Positions 26,981 through 35,526 of a stretch of 64,000 nucleotides of DNA are shown piece after piece. Each line of letters starts with the position of its first letter. Within the stretch, counting starts at the first letter, position 1. Source of the stretch: Thermoanaerobaculia bacterium. Its GTDB lineage: Bacteria; Acidobacteriota; Thermoanaerobaculia; Multivoradales; J023. The position numbers and the translations under genes are program-made. The stretch spans positions 1 through 64,000 of the forward strand of contig JALCBJ010000012.1 in the NCBI GenBank assembly GCA_028066595.1, read 5' to 3'. The notes under the pieces were generated by a model. It was not told where the DNA came from and did no database searches. It was given only the letters and a program-made list of their open reading frames with translations.

Positions 26981-27610
26981 CTACACTCGCCCGCTGGCGT
27001 GCCGCTTCTCGAGATCCTGGACGGCGAGATCGAGCCATAGCTCGTACCAGGTCAGAAAGTCCGTACGCTCTTCGCGGTGGAAGAACGGGTCGGGGTAGAT
27101 TCCGCCATCGTTGCATCGATCGTCGACCCAGACATTCCCGTACTCATCGCCGTTTACCACCAGATTCAGCGAGATTCCGCAGCCGTAGTTGGCGATGCGG
27201 ATCAGTCCGCAGACCCATTTCGGATCGAAGTACTCGTCTTCTATCGATTCGTACCGCTCGTCACCTTCGATCTGGAGGTCCATGTTCCATGCTTTCTGAT
27301 GAGGAAATGGAGCACCGAGATCGATCGGTCCCGACTTGGAGTCCAGGTCGTCGTAGGTGCCGTTCTCGAGCGGTTCGAGCCCGTACCAGGGACCAGCACC
27401 GCCGTTGCCAAGTCGGGTGACGAAGGCACGGTAGCCCGAGGGCAGGCCAACGCCGTGCGTCGACTCGAACGCTGCGACAGCCTCTTCGCTGGCCACGGGG
27501 TTCAAGCGGTAGCTGTGTTTCGCGGCTCCGAATCCGGTCAGATCCGGATCGAGGCGGCGAAGCACCGCGAGCTGTTCGTCGATCGTCTTCAGCCTTTCTG
27601 AAGTCTCCAT
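26981..27610 (-). CDS. SMI1/KNR4 (SUKH) family protein
   Basis: A 209-residue cytoplasmic protein of the SUKH superfamily. The N-terminal half has the characteristic layout: a helix with PVASEEAVAAFESTHGVGLP, then SGYRAFVTRLGNGGAGPWYGL, and a central VCGLIRIANYGCG. Family members often serve as immunity proteins to secreted nuclease or deaminase toxins, but many have housekeeping roles. No toxin gene is next to it, so I do not claim an immunity role. It lies between the cytochrome and protease genes on the same strand with normal gaps. Confidence 0.78.
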   Translation of the reverse strand: METSERLKTIDEQLAVLRRLDPDLTGFGAAKHSYRLNPVASEEAVAAFESTHGVGLPSGYRAFVTRLGNGGAGPWYGLEPLENGTYDDLDSKSGPIDLGAPFPHQKAWNMDLQIEGDERYESIEDEYFDPKWVCGLIRIANYGCGISLNLVVNGDEYGNVWVDDRCNDGGIYPDPFFHREERTDFLTWYELWLDLAVQDLEKRHASGRV

Positions 27611-27640
27611 CGAACCAAGCCTATGAGGTCTCGAACTCGG

Positions 27641-29026
27641 TTATTGGAGCTGGCCTGGACCGACACTCGACTGCGACCATCCGTCGACCGCCACCATCTC
27701 CGTACCTCTAGGGTCCAGCCAGTCGCGCAACCGATAGCTCGGGCCGCGATGATCATCCCAGGCGTCCGCCAGGCGGCCGAACCAGTCGGGTAGGCGGTTG
27801 TCGCAGGCCGCGTGGCCTCCGCGCAGCCAGCCGCGGACCCTACCGTCCGCATCGAAGAGAGGAGCTCCAGAGGAACCGCCCTCGGTCGTCCCTTCGGACC
27901 ACGATTCGATGCGCAAGTGATCACCGGCCGGGTCGTCCGCAGTGGCGAAGTAGTGACTGCGGGCAGCTGTGGTCGCTCGGGCGAAGCTCTGAGGTCCGGC
28001 ATTGGGGTGGTGGACCGTGATGGCCGTTCCCAGGGGGTCGTCGGAGCGATCCCAACCAGCCCAGGTGAGGTTCCACTTCGGGTCGGGGCGACGGTTCAGC
28101 TCGAGCAATGCGACGTCGGTGCGACGGTTGCTAGCCAGCAGGGTGGCACCCGATTGGAAGCTCGCGGACGGCGCCGGTGTCGTACCGCCACAGATCTTTC
28201 GACGATAGTTCCACAACACCACAACGCTGTCGGCTGCGCGGTGGTCCAGGCCGCAATGGGCAGCGGTAAGCAGGAGCGGTTGGCCGGATTGCGCCACGTC
28301 GGAGACGAGGAAACCGGAGCAGAAACGGACACCATCGATGATCAGCAGCGCTACCGAAGTCGCCTGCTGACGAAGTGCTTCGCTCTCCTCCCCGGGCCGA
28401 GCGTCGTCGCACCCGACATCCAAACGGCAACCGGACGCGGTCGATTCCGGGGAGGCGAACCCGGCGTAGCCGTGGTGGATCCGGTCCAGATGGAGATCGA
28501 TCTGGCCGAGACGGTCGATCGGGACCTTCAGCTCCAGGTCGACCCGCGAGCCGAGAATTGGAGGAGTCCACAGTTCCGGAGCATCACCTCTGCGGTTGGG
28601 CACGGCATCGGCCAGAGTCAACGGACGGGAAGCGGCGGTGGCGCCGCGCAGCACGAGCTCGGCTCCGTCTGGCAGCTGGAAGCGATCGAAGCGCAGGCTG
28701 ATAGACGTGGCACCGTCGGCCACGATGCCCAAAGTCCAACGGGCCGTGGCTCTGGTGGTACTGCTTTCGCTCTTCTGAGCGCGCCAGACACCGAAGCTCC
28801 ACGGATCGACGTCGACCTGTCGTGGAGCCGCGAAATGTGCCACACGTCCTCTGGACGCCCGTTGCCGGTCGGCCTGTTCGAGCTCCGCGAGATTCAAAGC
28901 CTCGAGGCGCAGTACAGCGCGCCCAGGCTCTGATGAATCACCTGGTCGTGGCCAGGCGGACGTGGCGAAGGCGATCGGTAAAAGGAGAAGGGCGCCGAGG
29001 CGGGCGAGTTTCGAAGGCTTCAACAC
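27641..29026 (-). CDS. Secreted trypsin-like serine protease (lysyl endopeptidase-like)
   Basis: A 461-residue exported protease of the S1 superfamily, resembling Achromobacter/Lysobacter lysyl endopeptidases. It has a signal peptide (about 1-25), a prodomain-like beta region (about 40-195) and the catalytic domain from about residue 225. The triad is His257 (LLTAAHCG), Asp304 (RRTDVALLEL) and Ser386 (EGGSSGAPLF). Paired cysteines at about 200, 206, 236, 258 and 279 fit disulfides of an extracellular enzyme. The primary specificity pocket cannot be read with confidence. It stands 30 bases upstream of the SMI1/KNR4 gene, so the two may share a transcript. Confidence 0.85.
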   Translation of the reverse strand: MLKPSKLARLGALLLLPIAFATSAWPRPGDSSEPGRAVLRLEALNLAELEQADRQRASRGRVAHFAAPRQVDVDPWSFGVWRAQKSESSTTRATARWTLGIVADGATSISLRFDRFQLPDGAELVLRGATAASRPLTLADAVPNRRGDAPELWTPPILGSRVDLELKVPIDRLGQIDLHLDRIHHGYAGFASPESTASGCRLDVGCDDARPGEESEALRQQATSVALLIIDGVRFCSGFLVSDVAQSGQPLLLTAAHCGLDHRAADSVVVLWNYRRKICGGTTPAPSASFQSGATLLASNRRTDVALLELNRRPDPKWNLTWAGWDRSDDPLGTAITVHHPNAGPQSFARATTAARSHYFATADDPAGDHLRIESWSEGTTEGGSSGAPLFDADGRVRGWLRGGHAACDNRLPDWFGRLADAWDDHRGPSYRLRDWLDPRGTEMVAVDGWSQSSVGPGQLQ

Positions 29027-29124
29027 AAAAGCTGGGTCTGACGAGTTCGAGGATAGCGCGACGACGTGTCAGACACGTCGGATGAACCCAAAATCCTAGC
29101 ATCCGACGGAGTACCGGTTCGCAG

Positions 29125-31212
29125 CTACTTCGACACGATCTGTGTCGAGAAGAGCTGTGTGGCTTCTTCCTGGAGGGTCGTCGGCCGACGAGGCCGCTTG
29201 CGACGGACGAGCAGAGACGGATCGGGCCGCCAGTCGAGGCGAAGCACGTTCATCAGCTCGTCGAGTCTCTCGGACACCGCCCGAGAGGATGTGGGGCGCC
29301 TATCGGGATCCTTGTCGATCAAAGCATGGACGAGATCCGCGAGGTCGGGCTCGATACCCGGAAAGAGCAGATCGAGTGGATCGGGGTCGTAGTGCAGGGT
29401 TTGGGAGATGGTGGATCGAAGGTTCCGCCCACGAAACGGCTGATGGCCGGAAAGGCATTGATAGAGCACCACGCCGAACGCCCAGAGATCCGCTTCAGGC
29501 CCGTACTTGCCGCCGGCAAAGCATTCAGGAGCTAGATACCCGGGAGTTCCACAGATCACGTCCCGCACCTTGGTCGATGCCGAAATCAGCTGAGACACGC
29601 CGAAGTCGGTGAGCTTCACTTCTCCCGCTGCCCCGAGCAAGATGTTGCCGGGCTTGATGTCATGGTGCACGAGTCCGTGCTCGTGAGCCACTGCCAAGCC
29701 CCGAGCGATCTGGGCTGCCAAAGGAATGACCTCTTCCGGCTCGAGAGCGCCACGCCGATCGAGAAGCGTCTGCAGATCGGCGCCTTCGATGTACTCCATC
29801 GCCAGGAAGGCTACGTGCCCTTGCTCCTCGATGTCGTAGACCGTGACGATGTTGGGCTGGTGAATGCGAGCGGTGATCGCCGCTTCTTCGCGGAGGTTCT
29901 TCAGCAACTTGCGCTGATCGACGGCTTCGGCATCGAGGTGGACTGTCTTGAGCGCCACCGGGCGGCGCAGCTTGGCGTCCCAGCCGCGAAACACGGAACC
30001 CATGGCCCCCGAGCCCACCAGGTCGGTGACCTGATAGCGGCCGATGAAAATCTGTCCTAGATCTTCTTTGTCATGAATGCGCTGACGCAGCAGCTCGAAA
30101 GTCTGCTCGAGGTCGGCGATCTCCGATCCCGTCGCGGCGCCGCCGACGAGGTCGCGTTGCGCGTCGGCCAGCCTGCGGATGGGGCGAATCACGGTCGACC
30201 AGGCGACCGAGGCCAGCACGAGAGTCAGTCCCAGCGCCATAGCCCCCGACATCCAGGCGGCACGCTGCAGGCGAAGCCTTGCCTCCTCAGCGATGATCGC
30301 CGGTTGACGGGACATCACGAACCATGGTGCACCCGCAACCCTCGCATGAGCCACCACGACGTCTTGTGACTGCTCGCCCTGGTTGTCGCGGTAGACGCTA
30401 CAGCCCGAGCCCACCTTCCCTGAAGCGGCGATATCGACAGCTTCCTGCGGGAAGGCCTGCAGCCCATCGGCTCCACCCACGAGCACGCTGCCCTGTAGGC
30501 TCGCCAGAACGAGAATCGCCTGATCACCGAGCTCGGGAGCCTGTACCGCCGGCTTCAGGGCTTCGGTCGAGGCTACGAGTACGAGTCGAGCTTTCGGAGG
30601 GGTTCGGTCGGTCGCGTCCTGGGGTCCGCTGGACATGATGGCGACGACCCGTAGCCAAGAGGCCGACGCGCCCTGCACCAGCTCCACATGTGGTCCTGTC
30701 CCATCGGTGTCCGGGCTGGAAGCCACTTGCTCGGAGGGTAGCTCCTCCTCCATTCCCGGCCGGCGAGCCATCAGCACAGTCTCGCCGTCTGCGCTGAACA
30801 GCCCGAGAACCGCGACCTCGGAACGGGTAGCCAGAAGGCCACGCAAGAGCTCCTGAGACGCTTGTGATCTGGGGTCCGCCGCCAGTGCGGGGTGGGACGC
30901 CAGAGTGCTCGCCAGATCGAGCCACGGGCGGAGAAACGCATCGACCCTGGCCGCCGACGAGGTCGCTGCAACGATGTGTGAGCGCTGCACTTGCTCCAGA
31001 AGTGCATCTTTCTGAGTGCGCAACTGGAACAGTCCTACGGCAGTAGGAACGAGGCCGACCAGAACCAGTGCCAGGACGAGGCGAACGAGGAGCGGCAAGT
31101 GGAAGCGACCTCCCTGGGGCGACGCCGGAGCCGGGCCGCGAGATGCCTTGCTGGCAGGGGCCGGTTGGGTTTCGCGGTTGATAGGAACCGCAGGCCCGGA
31201 ATCGGCCGTCAC
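29125..31212 (-). CDS. Membrane sensor serine/threonine protein kinase (Cache-HAMP-kinase)
   Basis: A 695-residue transmembrane kinase. Two hydrophobic spans (about 38-62 and 318-342) bracket an extracytoplasmic region (about 65-310) with the size and layout of a double Cache sensor. HAMP-like residues (about 340-385) lead to a cytoplasmic Hanks-type kinase (about 392-650). Kinase motifs: glycine loop GSGAMGSVFRG, VAIK-type lysine in VALKTVHL (Lys422), catalytic loop VHHDIKPGNILL (HHD instead of HRD), DFG in LTDFGVS, and GTPGYLAPE. The start GTG overlaps the LysM/FecR gene's stop by four bases (GTGA), so the two are translated as one unit and probably act in envelope sensing. Confidence 0.9.
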   Translation of the reverse strand: MTADSGPAVPINRETQPAPASKASRGPAPASPQGGRFHLPLLVRLVLALVLVGLVPTAVGLFQLRTQKDALLEQVQRSHIVAATSSAARVDAFLRPWLDLASTLASHPALAADPRSQASQELLRGLLATRSEVAVLGLFSADGETVLMARRPGMEEELPSEQVASSPDTDGTGPHVELVQGASASWLRVVAIMSSGPQDATDRTPPKARLVLVASTEALKPAVQAPELGDQAILVLASLQGSVLVGGADGLQAFPQEAVDIAASGKVGSGCSVYRDNQGEQSQDVVVAHARVAGAPWFVMSRQPAIIAEEARLRLQRAAWMSGAMALGLTLVLASVAWSTVIRPIRRLADAQRDLVGGAATGSEIADLEQTFELLRQRIHDKEDLGQIFIGRYQVTDLVGSGAMGSVFRGWDAKLRRPVALKTVHLDAEAVDQRKLLKNLREEAAITARIHQPNIVTVYDIEEQGHVAFLAMEYIEGADLQTLLDRRGALEPEEVIPLAAQIARGLAVAHEHGLVHHDIKPGNILLGAAGEVKLTDFGVSQLISASTKVRDVICGTPGYLAPECFAGGKYGPEADLWAFGVVLYQCLSGHQPFRGRNLRSTISQTLHYDPDPLDLLFPGIEPDLADLVHALIDKDPDRRPTSSRAVSERLDELMNVLRLDWRPDPSLLVRRKRPRRPTTLQEEATQLFSTQIVSK

Positions 31213-33131
31213 TTCGGGTCGGCCAGCTGTCGTCGCGCTTTCCGGCCGGCCTTCGAGGTGACGATTCGAAGCATCGCACCGCCGGAGTTCGTCACTCCGT
31301 CCTCTGCTACCAGACCGAGAGTCAACACGCCGTGCCGGCGCCGTCCGATGCGTTCTTCGGCGATATCGAGCTCGTAGCCGAGCTGGAGGCTAGGGCCACA
31401 CCCCTCGTCCCTCGCCAGCACCCAGATCCCGCGGTCCGGGCTCAGGACGACACCCAGGTCATCGTTCGACGGGTTATCCGAGCTGGCGAGAACCTTGACC
31501 ACTACGGGGCGGCTCGGCGTGATGGTCAGTTGGTAGCCGTCGTGGCGAACAGTCCAGATCTGCTTCCGCCACCACCAAAAACTATGGGGATCGTCGACCT
31601 CGAAGATCTTCTTGGAACGGTCGGGTTCCGGGTTCGCCAACGTGAGAGAAGCATCGGTCGCGATGTCACCAAGAAAACCGACGCCCTCGACACCCCAGGA
31701 TAGAGCCGGGGCCTCGACGTCGTAGACGAATGGAACGCGCAGTGCCTCCGCCCGGTTCCCGGCGCCGTCGACGGCGGTGAGGGTGGCCTCGTGGGCACCA
31801 GGCTGCCACGGCCCCGCCCATGCATCCGCGGTCGCTGGCTCACCGTCGACCGCATACTCGATCTGTTCTACTCCGGTCTGGCTGTCATCCACCAATGCAC
31901 CGAGGGTGGCTCCGGGCCCGAGGATCCACATCTCGTTGAGGCCGGTACGTGGCGGCAGGTGCGGTCCGGACGCGCTGACGTCGAGGTTCGGCGGTATCTG
32001 ATCCTCCGAGTCCGACGCCACGGTGAAGCCCTCGGTTCCCGACGGATAGCCGTCGAGGCCGGAGGGACTGTAGGCCGTCACCCGCCAGAACAAGTCGGCG
32101 ACGGGAAGGGCGTCTTCAGAACGCCAGCTGTGGAGATCACCGGAAGCGACCTTCGCACGGGCGATCAGCTCCGCACAATCTTCGTCGAGACAGATCTCCA
32201 CGAAATAGCCGGCGGCTCCCTCCACCGGGCGCCACTCGATTTCGGGCCGCGGCGTCATCAGACGTGCGCCGTCCTCTGGAGCGACTTGCTCAGGGGCTGG
32301 CAGGAGCTTCTCCGGAGGTCCCGGCGGCGTGCCTTCCTTTACCGACGAGCCCATCCCCTGTGGCACGTCGATCTCCACACCTGACGCCGCGAGCGTGCTG
32401 CCGCCCTCGTAGGCCATCAGCTGTGCACCACCCTCCTCTTTGCGCGCTCGCGTCTGTATCTGGCCTGCGTCCGAGGGCCGGGGTAGAGCAACGGCTTCGC
32501 CCAAGATCAACTCGATGGCCTCGCCTGCCGAGTCGACACCGCGGCCGCCGAGGTCGGCTTGACCGACGACGATCTCGATCTGGTCGCGCGAGACGGGAGC
32601 CGGCCCCGTCGTGAGCTTGCGATCGAGAAAAACCAGTGACTCCTCGGAAACCGTAAGTCGGGTGTCGTCGCCGAAGGTGAGCTCCGCGGACGAGGCCTCG
32701 AACGTACGTACGCTGTCCCGGGGCTTCATGACGTCGCGCAGTCGCGCCTCCTGCCAGCTGAGCGGAGGCTGCTCGTTCTCCACCCGATTCGACTTCTTGG
32801 TCAGCAACGCGCCCTCGTCTGGGATGGACCGCAGAAGGATACGGAGCCGTTCACCAGGCGTGAGGTTGTGAGGGTTGCGTAGTTGCGGATTCAGACTCCA
32901 ATTCTCCTCCCAACGCCGATAGTCACCCAGATAACGTTGAGTGATCGCCTCCAATGTGTCACCCGGGCGCACCACATACCAAGCCTCGTAGATCACGGAT
33001 CGATCTACATCCTCCGGGGGCGCCGCGTTCGCCGGGGCCGGCTGTGCTCCCGACGTCGTCGCGAACAGCCCGGGCAGGGCGACGACGAGTCCTAGGAGGC
33101 GAAGCGCGGTGGGCGTCGTACCGATTCTCAT
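31209..33131 (-). CDS. Exported LysM and FecR domain protein with C-terminal Ig-like repeats
   Basis: A 640-residue envelope protein. A signal peptide (about 1-29, GLVVALPGLFATTSGAQP) leads to a LysM domain for peptidoglycan binding (about 48-100, WYVVRPGDTLEAITQRYLGD). A FecR-like segment (about 130-210, ARLRDVMKPRDSVRTFEASS) and a series of Fn3/Ig-like beta modules follow (IEWRPVEGAAGYFVEICLD; ATLTAVDGAGNRAE). The same layout recurs beside sensor kinases in Acidobacteriota. It is translated just ahead of the kinase, and divergent from the TonB receptor, with a palindrome between them. The ATG at 33129-33131 is used; the track start lies upstream in the TBDR-side promoter. Confidence 0.8.
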   Translation of the reverse strand: MRIGTTPTALRLLGLVVALPGLFATTSGAQPAPANAAPPEDVDRSVIYEAWYVVRPGDTLEAITQRYLGDYRRWEENWSLNPQLRNPHNLTPGERLRILLRSIPDEGALLTKKSNRVENEQPPLSWQEARLRDVMKPRDSVRTFEASSAELTFGDDTRLTVSEESLVFLDRKLTTGPAPVSRDQIEIVVGQADLGGRGVDSAGEAIELILGEAVALPRPSDAGQIQTRARKEEGGAQLMAYEGGSTLAASGVEIDVPQGMGSSVKEGTPPGPPEKLLPAPEQVAPEDGARLMTPRPEIEWRPVEGAAGYFVEICLDEDCAELIARAKVASGDLHSWRSEDALPVADLFWRVTAYSPSGLDGYPSGTEGFTVASDSEDQIPPNLDVSASGPHLPPRTGLNEMWILGPGATLGALVDDSQTGVEQIEYAVDGEPATADAWAGPWQPGAHEATLTAVDGAGNRAEALRVPFVYDVEAPALSWGVEGVGFLGDIATDASLTLANPEPDRSKKIFEVDDPHSFWWWRKQIWTVRHDGYQLTITPSRPVVVKVLASSDNPSNDDLGVVLSPDRGIWVLARDEGCGPSLQLGYELDIAEERIGRRRHGVLTLGLVAEDGVTNSGGAMLRIVTSKAGRKARRQLADPK

Positions 33132-33178
33132 GGAATTCGTCCCGAAACAGGAGTTCAGTGGAGAGGGAGCGGGCAACA

Positions 33179-33191
33179 GTGTACGGTACAC
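33179..33191. promoter_or_regulatory. Inverted repeat in the LysM/FecR-TonB receptor divergent promoter region
   Basis: GTGTACGGTACAC, a 13-base palindrome with a single central base, in the 143-base space between the two divergent starts. It could be an operator for a regulator controlling both genes. No companion copy was found in the window. Confidence 0.35.
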
Positions 33192-33274
33192 CTTCGTATC
33201 TGACCAGCGTCTGCGGCGCCAGACGCCACGCATCCGCCTCATCTATCTACTTCGGATACCGAGAACCTCTTCTG

Positions 33275-35500
33275 ATGCCTGGGACCTCTACCTCATCGCT
33301 CCTTCTCTCAAGGATCGCCTGTTGCCTCACGTTTCTAGCTGTATGGTCGCTCCACGTTGAAGCCGTCCAGGCCGCCGACGGTCCCGTCGATGCGGCCTCG
33401 TCGATCGCCGGCCAGGTGGTCTCCGGCCAGGGAACACCCATCGAGCACGCGGAGGTCCAGGTGGCGGCTTCCGCCGGAGCATCCGGCCACCTGGTTTTCA
33501 CCGGATCCAGTGGCGAGTTCTCCCTGCAGTGCCAGTTGCCCTGTACCTTGCTGGTGTCCCATCCGCGCTTCCTGGAGACGGCGTTCGACGTGACCTCCGC
33601 GTCGCTCGAGGCGGGTGAGACGCAGATCACGCTCATGGCCAAACAAGCGGTGTTCGAGCGTATCGACGTTACGGCGGAGCGTAGCCGCAGTGGAGTGCTC
33701 CGTGCGCCATCGGTGGCGTCGACGGAAGTACGTCCAGAGGACAAGGCGGCGTCGCCCACGACCCTGGTCGAGTTGGTGGAGGGCGTGGCAGGTGTTGCCG
33801 AGAACGGTCAACCCGGGTTGTTCCAGGTCTACTCCATCCGAGGCGTATCGCGACACCGCGTGCTCACGTTCGTCGACGGTATCCAGGTGATGGGCGAGCG
33901 ACGTGCGGGCGTCGCCACCAGCTTCATGGACCCGCTCCTGATGGGGGAGGTCGACGTGCTGCGTGGACCCTCGTCGACCTACTACGGTTCGGGAGCTTTG
34001 GGAGGGGTGGTGCAGATCTTCCCCCGGTTCTTCGAGGGACTGACTCTCGAAACGGGCTGGGAGGAGTTCGGCGACGAGACCTGGCAGATGATCGGGTGGG
34101 GGAGCGCTGCGTCGGGCGAGAGTCCGCCGGCTGACGGTTGGTCGGTGGGTATCGTGCGTCGGGAAGCGGACGATGATCGGGTGTCCGATGGAACGATCCA
34201 GAATACTCACTTCACTCAGACCTCGGCATCGCTGCTCAAGACCTGGCGTGAGAACGGTCGCGAATGGGAGATTCTCCTTCTGCCGTCGGTCGGCGACGAT
34301 CTGGGCAAGCCCAATCTCGACTTTCCGAACGACCGAGTAACCAACTATCCCCGTGAAGAGCACCTCCTGGGCAAGATCGCCGTCGCCTCGGATGCGGGCT
34401 GGTCCGCTGACTTGTGGATTCATCCCAACAGCCTCGAGACGGAGGTGTTTCGTCCAGGGCGGAGCCTGGCGTTGGTGGAGAACGAAAGCCTCGATTTGGG
34501 CGGCGACGTGCAATGGAATTGGACCGGCCGCGGTGCGGCCTCAGGACTTGCCGGCACGATCGGCGTCGATTGGTTCGGACGGCGCGGCGTGCGGGCGGAC
34601 GAACGTGAGGACGACCTGCGCACCGGCGAGCGCACGACGGTCCGGACGCTCGACGGTGACGAGGACCAGGTCGCGACCTTTGGCTCGGTCCGCTGGAGCT
34701 GGGGTCGCACCGAGTTCCAGGCGGGTAGCCGCCTGACCTGGCTGCGCCAGTCCAATGCCGCTGCCGATACCCTCGACGACACGGCATGGACCGGATTCTT
34801 GGGCATGGTCAGGCCCCTCGGCCGGGGATTCGAATGGGCTGCCAACGTCGGCACGGGTTTGCGTTTCGCCAACCTGTCGGAACGCTTCTTCGTCGGCAGT
34901 ACCGGCCGGGGGCAGGTGATCGGTAATCCCGATCTCGAGCCCGAGGAATCTCTCAACATCGACGTCAGCCTGCGCTTCTACGGTCGGACCACCTTCGTCA
35001 GTGCCCAGGCCTTCCAGCTGGAGATCGACGACTACATCGAGCGCATCAGTCTCGACGGCGGTGATACCCGAACGTTTGTCAATGTCACCTCGGGAACCCT
35101 GGAAGGGTTCGAGATCGAGGGATTCACCCAGTTGGGGAAGGAATGGCGCATCGATTGGGCCGGTGCGATCATCGACGGCGAGGCCGACGACAACACGCCG
35201 CTCTCCGACATCGCGGCCGACCGGATCAGTTTCGGGTTCTCTTACGAGAGCGAGCGTTGGCGGGCGCGACTGCGCTACCAGCTGCGCGCCGACAAGAACG
35301 ATCCCGGTCCGGGCGAAGTGGCCATTTCGGGTGCGGATCTGGTCTCGGCAGCCGTCAGCTACGACGTCACACCCAAACTGCGGGTTACCGTTCGCGGAGA
35401 AAATCTCCTCGACGAGGAATACGCGGCGAGCGCGGACGATCTCTCGTCGCCCGCTCCTGGTCGGTCGGTGGGTCTCGGCCTCACCTGGACCCGTCCGTAG
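33275..35500 (+). CDS. TonB-dependent outer-membrane receptor (CarboxypepD_reg type)
   Basis: A 741-residue outer-membrane receptor. A signal peptide (about 1-34) is followed by a carboxypeptidase-regulatory-like domain (about 40-125). The plug (about 140-260) has VSRHRVLTFVDGIQVM and VDVLRGPSSTYYGSGALGGV, then a beta-barrel ending in LLDEEYAASADDLSSPAPGRSVGLGLTW. Substrate could be a siderophore, vitamin or polysaccharide; nothing nearby decides it. The ATG at 33275 opens directly on the signal peptide, so the much longer track start at 32954, which overlaps the divergent gene, is rejected. A LysM/FecR gene is divergent to it. Confidence 0.88.
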   Translation: MPGTSTSSLLLSRIACCLTFLAVWSLHVEAVQAADGPVDAASSIAGQVVSGQGTPIEHAEVQVAASAGASGHLVFTGSSGEFSLQCQLPCTLLVSHPRFLETAFDVTSASLEAGETQITLMAKQAVFERIDVTAERSRSGVLRAPSVASTEVRPEDKAASPTTLVELVEGVAGVAENGQPGLFQVYSIRGVSRHRVLTFVDGIQVMGERRAGVATSFMDPLLMGEVDVLRGPSSTYYGSGALGGVVQIFPRFFEGLTLETGWEEFGDETWQMIGWGSAASGESPPADGWSVGIVRREADDDRVSDGTIQNTHFTQTSASLLKTWRENGREWEILLLPSVGDDLGKPNLDFPNDRVTNYPREEHLLGKIAVASDAGWSADLWIHPNSLETEVFRPGRSLALVENESLDLGGDVQWNWTGRGAASGLAGTIGVDWFGRRGVRADEREDDLRTGERTTVRTLDGDEDQVATFGSVRWSWGRTEFQAGSRLTWLRQSNAAADTLDDTAWTGFLGMVRPLGRGFEWAANVGTGLRFANLSERFFVGSTGRGQVIGNPDLEPEESLNIDVSLRFYGRTTFVSAQAFQLEIDDYIERISLDGGDTRTFVNVTSGTLEGFEIEGFTQLGKEWRIDWAGAIIDGEADDNTPLSDIAADRISFGFSYESERWRARLRYQLRADKNDPGPGEVAISGADLVSAAVSYDVTPKLRVTVRGENLLDEEYAASADDLSSPAPGRSVGLGLTWTRP

Positions 35501-35526
35501 AATTCAGCTCCGGGCGGCGGCCCTCC

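Noticed and set aside
26981-27610. SMI1/KNR4 protein as an immunity protein of a polymorphic toxin
   Set aside because: No toxin gene or recombination signature is adjacent, so a toxin-immunity reading has no support.
27812-28933. 373-residue plus-strand ORF
   Set aside because: Opposes the S1 protease, whose catalytic triad is convincing; the plus ORF is Arg/Gly-rich without motifs.
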